Source: Cordia subcordata (lineage: Eukaryota > Streptophyta > Magnoliopsida > Boraginales > Cordiaceae). Taken from it: a DNA stretch of 64,000 bases. Position numbers and translations under genes: made by a program. Each line of letters begins with the position of its first letter. Position 1 is the stretch's first letter. Location of the stretch: contig JAPTOF010000001.1 in the NCBI GenBank assembly GCA_028554755.1, positions 35,483,501-35,547,500 of the forward strand. The letters run 5' to 3'. The notes under the pieces are model-generated. The model was not told where the DNA came from. It saw only the letters and a list, made by a program, of their open reading frames with translations, and did not search any database. Positions 53,910-64,000 of the stretch are shown piece after piece.

Positions 53910-56514
53910 TTGATTTGATTCACGTAACTCCAAGCAAAGCTCTCAGCTGGATGAACACGTCACTCTTGAGGGGCTTTGTTAAAATGTCGGCAATCTGATC
54001 TTGAGACTTCATATGTTGTATCTTCACTTCTTTCCTTGCGACACATTCTCAGACTCTTTTTCCATTGCCCTTTTGAACTATCATCACAAGCAATACCAGC
54101 TGTCTTGTATTTTTCTACTTTATTTTTTGTATTTCTCTTTATTTTGTAAACCGACTTTACTCCAATGACCTTGTGTCCTTTGGGTAAACTCGCAAGCTCC
54201 CCAGTATCATTCTTCTTGATCATCTTGATCTTTTCATCCACAATTCCTCTCGACCTTCCACTCTTACTAGCTTCCTCAAATGTTATTAGCTCACAATCAG
54301 TATAGAGACAAAAGAGATTTAGATCTTCATTTAAATTTCGAATTACTTCGTAGATCTCACTCAAACTTCTAAAGCGAGGAGCTCTTTCTTCAGGACTCAA
54401 ACTTGTTGCAGAGGAGTTTCCTTGACCAATAGTTGGAGTTGAAGTTGGAACTGCACTTGAAGTTGGAGTAGGAATTGGAGAGATAGAATCCCTATTTGCT
54501 TCTACTTCTTGCTCTTGAAGTGGCAAGAATTTATCTTCTTTTTTCTCATTAGTACCCCAATCCCATTTTGCTTCTTCATCAAATTGAACATCTCTGCTAC
54601 TAATAATCCTTCCACTAATAGGATTGTAGAGCTTGTAACCTTTGGAGCGTCTATCGTAGCCAATAAAAACAAGCTTTTGACTCTTGTCGTCAAGCTTGGA
54701 TCTAACTTGATCTGGAACATAAACATAGGCTATGCATCCAAAAACTTGTAAATGCTTGATGCCAGGCTTCTTTTTATACCAGGCTTCCAATGGTGTCTTG
54801 TTAGAAAGACTCTTTGTAACACTACGATTCAAAAGATACACAGACAATCAACAGCTTCAACCCAAAATTCTTTCGGCATTTCTTTGGTCTTCAACATGCT
54901 CCGAATCATCTCGAGAATCACTCTATTTTTTCTCTCAGCAACTCCATTTTGTTGAGGCAATCGAGAAACTGTCAAAGGACGTCGAATACCCTGATCTTCA
55001 CAAAACCTTTCAAATTCTTTTGATGTGAATTCTCTGCCTCTATCAGATTTCAAAGCTTTTATCTTGTAACCACTTTCCTTTTCAACAAGGGCCTTAAATA
55101 TCTTGAACTTCTCAAAAGCTTCAGATTTTTCTTTTAGGAAATAGACCCAAGTTTTACAGCTATAATCATCAATGAAAAGAATAAAGTACTTATTTTTACC
55201 ATAGGAACTTTGATTTATAGGCCCATAAATATTGGTATGGACAAGTTCTAGTGGCCTCTTTGCTCTTAATGTAGTCTCCTGTGGAAAACTTTTCCTAGTT
55301 TGTTTCCCAAGAAGACAGCCTTCACAGATTTGCTCCGAATGATTAATGAGAGGCAATCCATTCACCATATTATTTTTTGACATTAAAGACAAATTTTCAA
55401 AATTTATGTGCCCAAATCTCAAATGCCAAAGCCAAGAAGTTTCTTTTACACAAGCTTTAAAACATTTTGCTGTATCATTCTGAATATTTAATACAAATAA
55501 TCTATTTCTTGTCATTGGCACTTTTGTTATCAAAACATTATTTTCATCCCTTATTACACAATGTTTATCTTCCAATAAAATTGTGTAATTTTTCTCAAGA
55601 AGTTGGCCAAGACTCAAAATATTACTTTTTAATTTTGGCACATAATAAACTTCAGAAATAAGACGATGCCTTCCATCTTTCAAACGGATTAGAATCTTAC
55701 CTTTGCCTTTTCCATGCCCAGGTCCTTGTGTGTTGTTCTCTTCTTGATTGGATTGATTAAATCCTCTTCTTCCGCCACGTCCTCGGCCTCTTTGTCCACA
55801 ACCACGTCAACGTCCTCTTTGGCCTCCATTATTATTGGAGTTTTCTTCTTTCTTCAAAGTAAGATTACTTTGAAGAACCTTTTCAAGGACTTCCTTATCC
55901 TTCTTTTTATGTCTTTCTTCATGCGCTTGTAACGAACCCATGAGTTCATCAATGGCCATAGTATCTAAATCCTTTGATTCTTCAATAGCTACAAAAATAT
56001 ATTCATATTTTGGATGCAAAGAATGAAGAATTTTTTCTACTACACGGACATCTTTCAAATCTTCTCCATATCTTTTTAATTGATTAGAAATTACCAATAC
56101 TCTTGAAAAATAATCTGATATTGATTCAGTATCATTCATATGGCGAGATTCGAACTCATCTCTTAAAGTTTGAAGACGAACCTATTTCACCTTGTCTACT
56201 CCCTTTTGGGATTTTTGGAGAATCTCCCATGCTTCTTTCGCAGTAGTGGCACATGAGATTTTCTCGAACATCGCTTCATCCAAACATAGATGGATGATAG
56301 AAAGAGCTTGTTGATCTTTTTTACGTGATCTTGTCAAAGCTTCCTTTTGAGCTTGACTCAAGGTTGCATCTTCATCCGGTACCATGTAGCCTTTTTCTAC
56401 AATCTCCCAAGCATCTTGAGAGCCAAGAAAGGCTTTTAGACGAATTGCCCAATTATCGTAATTATCCTTCGTCAGGTGAGAGAATTGAAACGGAAGCCTC
56501 TCATTAGTCATCAT
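53910..56514 (-). pseudogene. copia gag-integrase with internal deletions
   Basis: From the right: gag with FQFSHLTKDNYDNWAIRLKA (56514-55807) and a Gly/Arg-rich tail, interrupted by stops at about 56180 and 55805. A jump follows from GPGHGKGKGKI straight into the pre-integrase region (KDGRHRLISEVYYVPKLKSN), so the zinc knuckle and protease active site are gone. Integrase follows with WHLRFGHINF, the zinc-binding C-x2-C of CEGCLLGK, the catalytic KSDRGRE and RLPQQNGVAERKNR, a 1-nt frameshift near 54845, and the C-terminal linker. RT is reduced to its start (GHKVIGVKSVYKIKRN). It then joins directly to the RNase H tail, seen in another frame as SQDQIADILTKPLKSD near 53960. Two large in-element deletions therefore removed most enzyme domains. 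Confidence 0.88.
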
Positions 56515-56523
56515 ATTTACCTA

Positions 56524-56535
56524 GCTCTGATACCA
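56524..56535 (-). other. copia primer-binding site
   Basis: TGGTATCAGAGC on the minus strand, three bases inside the 5' LTR edge, is complementary to plant initiator tRNA-Met. Confidence 0.9.
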
Positions 56536-56538
56536 CTT

Positions 56539-56819
56539 TGTTAGAAAGTGGAAGAGGCTATTTTGAATATAGAGATAATATATTAAACTTTAATTATCTC
56601 TTCTAACTTGAGCATCTACAACTGAAAGCTTTCACCTCTATATATAGGCTATTCTAGAAATCCAAAACTAAATAGGATTTGGTTAAACCAATCCTTTACA
56701 TATTAAAATAGCTAATAGATTAATCCTAATTGGATTAGGAAAATAACTAATAAACTAATTCTAATATAATTAGGACTCCTAAACATATCCAAATCCTAAA
56801 TCAAGTTTATTTTCTAACA
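56539..56819 (-). repeat. 5' LTR of the copia element
   Basis: This partner of 53616-53896 contains CCTATATATAGAGG-like promoter sequence, on the minus strand near 56640. It is followed by the TGCCA target duplication. Confidence 0.9.
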
Positions 56820-56824
56820 TGCCA

Positions 56825-58188
56825 CCACATTTACGGTAAAGTGTGAAGGAAACCAACAGTACCTGATGTATGTGCTCTAACAGTTTTTCTTTGACAAATT
56901 ACAAGGATATGCTTTTCATCACTTCTTCACTCATAGTAAAAAGATCTTTGTCCCAGGGTCTTTTGACTGCCTAAGCATAACAAAAACATTTGGAGAACTA
57001 GAGTTAATTGTCAAAATAAGAGAGTAAAACTATTGTGCAGAATGAAGAAAATTAATACCAAAAACTGTTACTTTAAGTTCTTGCCAAAAGCAAAAAGGTT
57101 CATAAGAAGAAACTATAGCTTTTTAACATCATAACTTGCAATCTTATAAGAGATCATTCAAATTACAATCCTACACTCTTCTGGTCTAGCAAAGAGAAAA
57201 TTGTAAACAGATAGCTGAAATAATTAGGGGTTTCAAGTTTCTAATTTTTTTTTAAAGAAAGAAAAAAAGGTTATCTGTTCCATCAAACATTGAGTAAGAT
57301 ATCTCACTCCCCATCCCTTTAGTCCCGAGATCATGAAATGCCTAGAAATGGCATAGAATAAACCAAAAATCAAAGTATTTTACTCTTGTGAACTAATATT
57401 CCACCATCAGGATATAGGCTAATATAGATTATTGAAGATATCATTTCTAACTAAGAATTTGTGAAGGATATTAGTGAATTTCACGTTGCCATTCAATCAA
57501 ACACTCGGTGTTTGATTTTACAATCTAACCAAGAGCCATCAGTTAGTTTCAAAAACCTATTTATTCACAAGAAACAAATCCGAAATCCCTAATTGATGAA
57601 TTGAATGCCTAATTTGTAATAATAAAGCAGCGATTAACCAAAAACCTCCAAAAATAAAACATTAATAACATAATGGCAATTAAAAACTCGAACCTTCAAA
57701 ACCCCAGAATGCAACCTTTTTCTGTTTTCTTTGTTTTCTGGGTGCCTCCTCTTCTGCTTGCTATTAATTTATACAAAAACAACGTCTCTAAGCTAGAGCT
57801 GGCAAAAGAGGACTTATGAAGCAGGACCCGGAAAAGCACGCACTGGCAACACTTGAGAAGCAGTGGCACACGTGGCCTTTGCACAACGTCTTTTGGTTTT
57901 GATATTGATATGCATAGCATTGTTTGGATCATTTGGGTTTGCACGGCGTCGTTTGATCTCCCAAGCAGGCATGCGACGATAGGAAGCGATGAGAAAGCTG
58001 GCAATGTGATTTTTGGAAAGGAAAAAAAAAAAACCATCTCGAACAACGTTGTTTCTGGAACTTGGAAGCTGGCATGTCGATGACCTACTTGCAAGACTCT
58101 TTTATAGTATAGTAATAGTAATAATAATAAAAAGGTTCATTTTCGTATTTTGAGGTTGTACAACAAGGGATTTGTTGGGAATTCAAAG
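56825..58188. other. intergenic, no gene supported
   Basis: A minus-strand open frame of 132 codons (57696-58094) has no recognisable domain and no flanking exon structure; it is not called. Nothing else is recognised. Confidence 0.5.
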
Positions 58189-58460
58189 TGTTAGAACGAA
58201 CATAAATTAGAGAAGGACAAGCAACGCATACATATTTTATGTGGTTCAACATGATAGCTCCAGTACGAAGCACAAAAAGATGCATCATGGAGGGGTTTAG
58301 ATTTGAAGTCTTTACCTCTTTTCTTTCGTCCTTAATCTCGCTAACTTATTACAATAAGTTCTATTTACAAAATACAAGAAATTACTAATTGCAATACAAA
58401 CTCACTCTCTTGTGTATGTATGTATGTATGTATGTAAAACTAGAATCAAGATTCCTAACA
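58189..58460. repeat. candidate solo LTR
   Basis: It starts TGTTAGAACG and ends ATTCCTAACA, a TGTTAG...CTAACA pair. It contains ATATTTTATGTGGTTC, a motif common near the start of some plant copia LTRs. A (GTAT)n microsatellite lies at 58414-58436. No target duplication is visible and no internal region is attached. Confidence 0.45.
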
Positions 58461-59055
58461 CTCCTTTTGTACTCCCATAATCCTACAAGATCTTTACAAA
58501 CAACTAAATATTCTGACTTCTTAAAAAAAATCAAAATTGAGCTTTTTCAGAATTTTAATTTTTTTAAATTTAACTAAATATTTATTATTAAAAAAAAAGA
58601 TGCTTTTAAAAATAAATAAAGCTTTTTTTTTTTTTTCCTGAGATTAGACATTGGCACAATTTACTCAGCTTTGGGCCGAGTTAGTAGGCTATTTAATAGG
58701 GCTAGAGCAGGGCCTAAATTACCAAGCTGTTAACAGACCAGAGTGGGCTCAGGATATCTAATGTAATGACCAACAAGCGAGGTATCAAAATTTCGTTCGA
58801 GTTGCATTCGTGTGGACAATCTGACACCACAACACCGTCTGAATAGTTGCTTTTCAGTCCGAGTTAAAGATCAACGTTTAATTAAATCCACCGAACCAAT
58901 CTCTAAATTATTATTCCTTCCAAGAAAGTATTTTCGGATGTCATTTTTGGTTCGGTCGGTCTAATTAAGATTAGGTTTCCGAGCCAATTGCATGAATTTT
59001 ACGCGTTGTTTGTATATGTATAATATATAATGTCCACTATATTATTTTTTTTGTT

Positions 59056-59095
<40 letters not shown>

Positions 59096-59113
59096 CTATA
59101 TATTTACTATATG

Positions 59114-59149
<36 letters not shown>

Positions 59150-60314
59150 ATATATAATATATATTAGTATTTTTTTTAATATATATATTAGTATTTTTTT
59201 TTTTTTTTGGTCATATATATTTACTATATGTAAATATGTAAGCGTAGTTTCTCGCTCTGTTGTTCACTAGATACTATAAATATGGTCCATTTTGACTAAA
59301 TATGACCCAAAAAAAAAGAAGACATTCTCTATCATATTTACATCAAACACTAATTTTCCTTGCAAAGAATAAGCTAAAATATATGGTCTTCGAAGAAGAC
59401 ATGACTCACATATACTCCATTATCTCTCTTGTATCACCCTGTAAAAAAAATTTTTTTTTTCTCTCTCTTATCTCAAAAGTGATAAACACACAGGTTAGAG
59501 CACAAAGTGAACATACAGTAAATATAACCCCTTTAATAAATTCAGTAGTCTGAAACTATTTGCACAATGCTAGTTTGGCCTCTACAAGGCAACGGTCAAC
59601 ATAATCAATAGGATGAAAAAATAAAGTAAAATTAAGATAAAACGTCTACTTATATAAAAATAAACTTACTAAGGAATATTAAATCTGATAAACCCATCAT
59701 AAAATTCTAACTTCATAACATCAACCTCGCGACATTTCACACTCTCCAAGACTAAATACAACAATGAGATTAGAAATCAGAATAAGCCAATTGCATTTAA
59801 CTAGACAAAATTCTCTATAGGCATATTATCTGTTAAATATTGGATGAAAGCAAAATAATCAGCATAATAACACACTAACAATAATGATCATAATAAATCT
59901 CTCTCTCACACACATATAAATTGGAGCCAGGCAAATAGGTAAATCCCGAGCCGAAGCAAGGTAATTTTATCATCTATGAAATAAAAGATTTATGTTGGGA
60001 CATATTAAACGTGAAAATACTTTGAATTATGTTCAAATCACTAAAAAGTTTTATCCTCGATCTTAAAATTGGATTGAGATTCTCATTATATCAAGTACCA
60101 TTTTGACTGCACCAAATATTATATTTTTAGATTCGTTAATCCCAAACTTAGAATCTAAAATAGGATTAAAATCCTTAATCCAAAAACAAAAATTTTTTTA
60201 AAAATTGAAAAAGAAAAAAAAAAGAAATTTATTCGCCTTCGTGGATCACACGTCGTCGTTTCGACCTGTTGAATCTCTTCTTCTCTTACCCGACACCACC
60301 AGATCAGAACCTAT

Positions 60315-60319
<5 letters not shown>
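58461..60319. other. intergenic with TA microsatellites; promoter of the next gene
   Basis: (TA)n arrays lie at 59058-59093 and 59117-59145, with T-rich runs around them. The last few hundred bases before 60319 should contain the promoter of the DUF7794-like gene; no TATA box was chosen. Confidence 0.5.
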
Positions 60320-60375
<56 letters not shown>

Positions 60376-60376
60376 G
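60320..60376 (+). repeat. (CT)n microsatellite in the 5' leader of the DUF7794-like gene
   Basis: About 28 CT units with one TTT interruption end 7 bp before the start codon at 60383. CT-rich leaders and Y-patches are frequent near plant transcription and translation starts. Confidence 0.9.
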
Positions 60377-60382
60377 CTCGTA

Positions 60383-63341
60383 ATGGATCACTCTTTGGCC
60401 TTCTTCTTCATCTTCTTCTCTTTCTTCGCCCTCCAATCTAGGGTGTGGCCCTCTTCTCTCTATATGTATAGTTATATATGTGAATTAGTATTTCCAATTT
60501 ATTTGTTTTTTTCTAAATAAAAGAAAATTGTGATCTGAAACAGGCCAGCGATGTGAGTAGCGCCTCAGTGTTCTTCGTTGACAGCTCAATACACAATTAT
60601 GTTCATCACCCTTCTTCCTCTGAGGTAATTTTTATTGTTATTTCTTTAGTTTTAGCTTGGTTTGATTTCTTTTTTTTCGTTAATATTTGAAATGTGATTC
60701 CCTGTGTTTAGACTAATTATGATAAATAAATTTATGTTAGCTTTGATAAATCACATCATGCAGTTGTTTTTGGCGCGAATTGTATCGAAGAGTATGATCA
60801 ATGCGAATTAAGTTTAATCTCATTAGGGGAATAAATTATATAAATATTACGATTCCACTAGGGAGGAGAAGGGAAAAAAGGCGAAAACTTTAGGGAGGAG
60901 AAGGGAAAAAGGCGAAAATTTTAGGTGGTAATGAATGAAGAAAATTGCTTACACTTAAGTACCTATAAGCAGTTTTTTTGCTAATTGATGGGATCTTTGT
61001 CTCGGCTTATTTTCTTTAGATTCAAAAAAGAACCTTACTCTTAAGCAAGGCGAGTATTTTTCGCTTAAAGCACTTGAACTTTAATTACAAGCAGGAAGTG
61101 ATTAAGTTGTAAACTAGTAAACAAGGCTTAACACAAATAGCAGGGTGCCGGGGAGGTAGGTGTAACATTCTTGGCTCTGTAGCCAGAGACACTATTCCAA
61201 TCCAAGACTTAAACCCCGGAAAGTATTATAGGCCATTGTGCCAAGTAGCATGATCACTTTTTTAGGGTAAGCTGAACATTCTCTAGAGTCTAGCTATATT
61301 TAGGTTACATGCTGATACTATGACTTCCCGTGCTCTGACTTGATCTCAAAAGAAGCAGCCATGTAATGATTGCTTCATGGTTGATTACTCGTGGAAGGAA
61401 AATAAGATATTGATTTGTAGCGGCTGACGAATATGAAAGGCAGCAGGGTGTTAACCTGAATTTGCCTTTAACCCGCCCCGACATGATTGATGCATCAGTT
61501 TATTGACTTAGGAGCTATCTCCTGTTCACAAGTGTATGCAGTATCAAGCTTAGGCCTTTAACCAACTTGGTTTTCATTTTCATGTTCATGTTTCTCTCTT
61601 TCTAAAAAAACGTATCAGCTTATAAATGAGAGAGGTGTTAAGGAGGTGTGAGGCCATGCCAATGTCTTTTGATGAATTTTCTAGGATTTTAGCTACTCCC
61701 TGTTGTGTGGTTCAATCCCCATCACAAGTTTTTATAAGATTAATGATAATTAGACTATTCTTCTTTATGATGGACCATTCCCCCTCTGATGCAGTTTCAT
61801 AGAATCATACTCAAGTAAATGGGAAAAAGCTTTCTACATTAAGGTGTTTTCTGAGTGAACTTAATTGTGGATTTGAGGTGAAGCACAGTTTTTGTGAAAA
61901 AGAAGAAAGATTATGACATAGAAGAAGGTGGAGACTCACTTTCAAATTAAAAGTGATCCTGTCAAGCGGGGTCCTGGTGCAGATAAGAAAATTCATCTTG
62001 TAGGGCTAATTTATGTTATGGAATGGAAATAATACATTTTGTAGGGCTAATTTATGTCCTGTAATAGAAATCTTTGATATTAGTACATATTCAATAGTTC
62101 AAAATTTTAGAGGGAATTAGAATTCTGTTGTTATTTCTGACAATTTCTATAAGCTTACACTTTGAGTTCTCCATCTTTCGTTCAGAGGACTGGTATTATG
62201 GTACAATTATAGCAATTATTACATTCGTGTATTGGTTGTAATTATGCCTGGTTTGATGGCGTGGGATGCTTGATTACTCTGTAATTCCACAGGTTGATTC
62301 TATATCACTCCCAGAAGTTGGTGCTGCTGTATCAGTATTGCTTGGTGTTGCCCCACCTTCTACACTCTCAGATGCCGGTTCATCTAAGGTAAGATAGATG
62401 AAATAACTGATGCCTATTTCTTCTACCCTTCTCATAGAAACTATTAATTTCTGTACAAATTAATAAAAGTTACCCTTTTCTGCAGTTGAACAAGGTACTT
62501 GTACCTAATCCATTTGATAGGCCTCATGCTGTTTTCATGCTTGAGGTCACTGGAGCAGAAGGTACATGAACTTGATTGTAACATACCTTAGAAGATCCAT
62601 TAGCAAAGGATTATAGGAATGACTTGGATTACAGGTGACACTTAATCTACCATTCTGTGCAGGTTCTCAGCTTGTGATCAACTCAGACAATAATATATTT
62701 AGTGGTGCTCTGAAAAGCGGGGTTTCAGATATTGACTCTCAAGCTGATATTCAACTTCCAGGTTGTTATATTTCCAGTTAGTATGTCTAGTATTGGTCCC
62801 ACTCTCACCGTGCTAAACCACTGATGGAAATATTAATGTACTTTGCAGGTGAAGATGTTTCTGTATTCTCTCTGGATGAAGATGCCGAATGCTCAGACCA
62901 AGAACTAAGTGATTTTGTCAGTCATGGGTCTTGGAATTGCTTAGTAGTTGTTTGTTTCCTTCGTCCCCTTGCTGTTAATTTATATGATTTTTGGTCTATA
63001 CTCACAGGCATCTTGGTTGGGTGGATCATATGTAACTGATTCCTCGAAGGCATTGAATGGAGAGTTGGTTATCCCCATGGCCAATGGTGCAAATTTGCGG
63101 CTTCATCTGACAAAGGTCTACGTTCAGATTCCTTAGTTTCTTTGTGATTGTTTATTGAAGATGGCTTGTTGACATTGCTTCCACATTCCTTTTGAATCTA
63201 CAGAGTGCTGAAAGAAAATTTGCAACAAGTCTGGTATCTTTCATCCGCAATAGTCAGAAGGCAATAGAGATCCATCAAGATATTTCTCAAAGTGTGTATG
63301 GCCCGTCTGAGTTGATTGTGGGAAAATTTGGCGGCATTGAG
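60383..63341 (+). CDS. plant-specific secretory/membrane protein, DUF7794-like, 5' part (eight exons)
   Basis: Exons: 60383-60442, 60544-60624, 62293-62388, 62486-62561, 62663-62761, 62849-62916, 63008-63115 and 63204-63341, all keeping one frame (242 codons). All introns begin GT and end AG, though the first donor (GTGTGG) is weak. The protein begins with a signal peptide (MDHSLAFFFIFFSFFALQSR) followed by ASVFFVDS, then SLPEVGAAVSVLLGVAPPST. Next come KVLVPNPFDRPHAVFMLEVT, a Ser/Asp-rich stretch, FASWLGGSYV, LNGELVIPMANGANLRLHLT, and SLVSFIRNSQKAIEIHQDIS with SVYGPSELIVGKFGGIE. I recall this order from a conserved uncharacterised plant family with a C-terminal membrane segment (DUF7794, Arabidopsis At3g28720-like); function is unknown. 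The membrane part and stop codon are not in the window. An LTR retrotransposon begins in the following intron. Confidence 0.68.
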
Positions 63342-63616
63342 GTGATAATAGCCATTCTGTATTTCCATTTATTACGACACTGGTTATGGGTTTTTTGCTC
63401 ATTGTGTCTGCCACAAATGAGATCTTGGTGTCATGATAAATTTGAGAAGATCTTCTTTGTCTTGCCTTTCTTTTTTATCATGTTAATTTTCTACAAATAA
63501 TGCTGTTAGTTATTTTATATTCTTACCTTTCGAAGGGCACAAGTGGTTGTCACCTGTTCATAACTGTATCTAGTGGTCATTAAGATTTTCTTATGGAGTT
63601 TCAGTATCGAAGCTAT
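63342..63616 (+). other. intron 8 of the DUF7794-like gene
   Basis: The donor GTGATAA follows the GAG codon at 63339-63341. No further exon of the family was found before the LTR at about 63617. Confidence 0.5.
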
Positions 63617-64000
63617 GGAAAATATATAAAACATAAAATATGGAGAGAAAATATGAAAGTCCTGAAGATGGTTGGAGCCAGCACTAACGGTGGCTCTAGA
63701 AGCGAAATACTCATAAAGACTATATTGTGAATTGTGATATTTTATGAATACAATAGAAGAGTCTATTTATAAACATGATAACTTGGTGAGCAAGACTACA
63801 AGCTAGACTAATTAGGTAAATAGAATTCTAAGGAAACTAGAATAATAAGGAAACCAACTTGATTAATTACCTAATCTAAACTATTATTTAAATTAATACC
63901 ATAGAATAAGGAAATAATATTAATAACCAAAATATTCTTCAACACCCCATCTCAAACACAAGGTGGTATTAGAGATACGATCTTGAGTTTGAAAGGTCTT
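63617..64000 (-). mobile_element. LTR retrotransposon entering the window from the right (LTR about 63617-63944)
   Basis: On the minus strand an LTR start TGTTGAAGAATATTTTGG at 63944 is preceded by the polypurine tract AGATGGGG (63945-63952), so this is the 3' LTR of a minus-strand element whose body lies outside the window. A TATA-like TTTATAAATAGAC occurs on the minus strand near 63760. The left LTR edge (about 63617) is approximate because the target duplication cannot be checked. Confidence 0.65.

Larger units (their letters stand above)
53616..56819 (-). mobile_element. Ty1/copia retrotransposon, non-autonomous, young
   Basis: Two 281-bp LTRs (53616-53896 and 56539-56819) start TGTTAGAAA and end TTTTCTAACA. 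Perfect 5-bp duplications TGCCA flank the element (53611-53615 and 56820-56824). By eye the LTRs differ at about six positions (roughly 2%), implying an insertion of about one million years or less to two million years, depending on the substitution rate. The interior contains gag and integrase but lacks protease, reverse transcriptase and most of RNase H. Confidence 0.92.

Noticed and set aside
57696..58094. 132-codon minus-strand frame
   Set aside because: No domain or homology recognised; the translated sequence lacks features of a real protein, and no splice partners were seen.

Overview
The window is eukaryotic nuclear DNA from a dicotyledonous plant. Genes are sparse and interrupted by GT-AG introns, the DNA is AT-rich, and it is packed with plant-type transposons (CACTA, Ty1/copia, hAT, Tourist, MULE, TRIM, SINE). 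It also carries an integrated plant pararetrovirus. The species cannot be named from sequence alone. There is no sign of bacterial or organellar DNA.

Four host genes can be supported. A complete cytochrome b5 gene has three exons (8333-9141, +). A complete KRP-type cyclin-dependent kinase inhibitor has three exons (14380-17815, -). A single-exon TDIF/CLE41-42-44-like signalling peptide precursor lies at 37808-38149 (-). The first eight exons of a plant-specific secreted or membrane protein resembling the uncharacterised DUF7794 group lie at 60383-63341 (+) and probably continue beyond the window.

Layout: 1-2988 is the right end of a CACTA transposon with its TnpA-like gene, subterminal repeats and terminal inverted repeat. 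It has inserted into the gag gene of a decayed copia element (2989-7324). The cytochrome b5 gene follows, with an old tandem duplication of its 3' flank (9305-12095). The KRP gene comes next, then a SINE and a duplicated segment (20752-23510) into which two TRIM elements and one hAT element jumped. From 23.5 to 37.4 kb there is gene-poor AT-rich DNA with hAT, CACTA-like, Tourist-like and MULE foldback elements. The CLE gene follows, then 5 kb of empty DNA.

43861-51199 is an endogenous caulimovirid in minus orientation. Its leader, promoter, six uninterrupted ORFs and tRNA-Met primer-binding site are present, but reverse transcriptase and RNase H are deleted. The virus-like genes overlap by 1-20 nt, as expected for a polycistronic RNA translated with a TAV-type transactivator. 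The most unusual features are the clean loss of only the polymerase and the placement of both integration ends at the primer-binding-site discontinuity inside AT microsatellites.

53616-56819 is a young copia element with near-identical LTRs and a perfect 5-bp target duplication. It lacks protease, RT and most of RNase H, so it is non-autonomous. The window closes with a candidate solo LTR, microsatellites, the DUF7794-like gene and the start of another LTR retrotransposon lying in that gene's intron.
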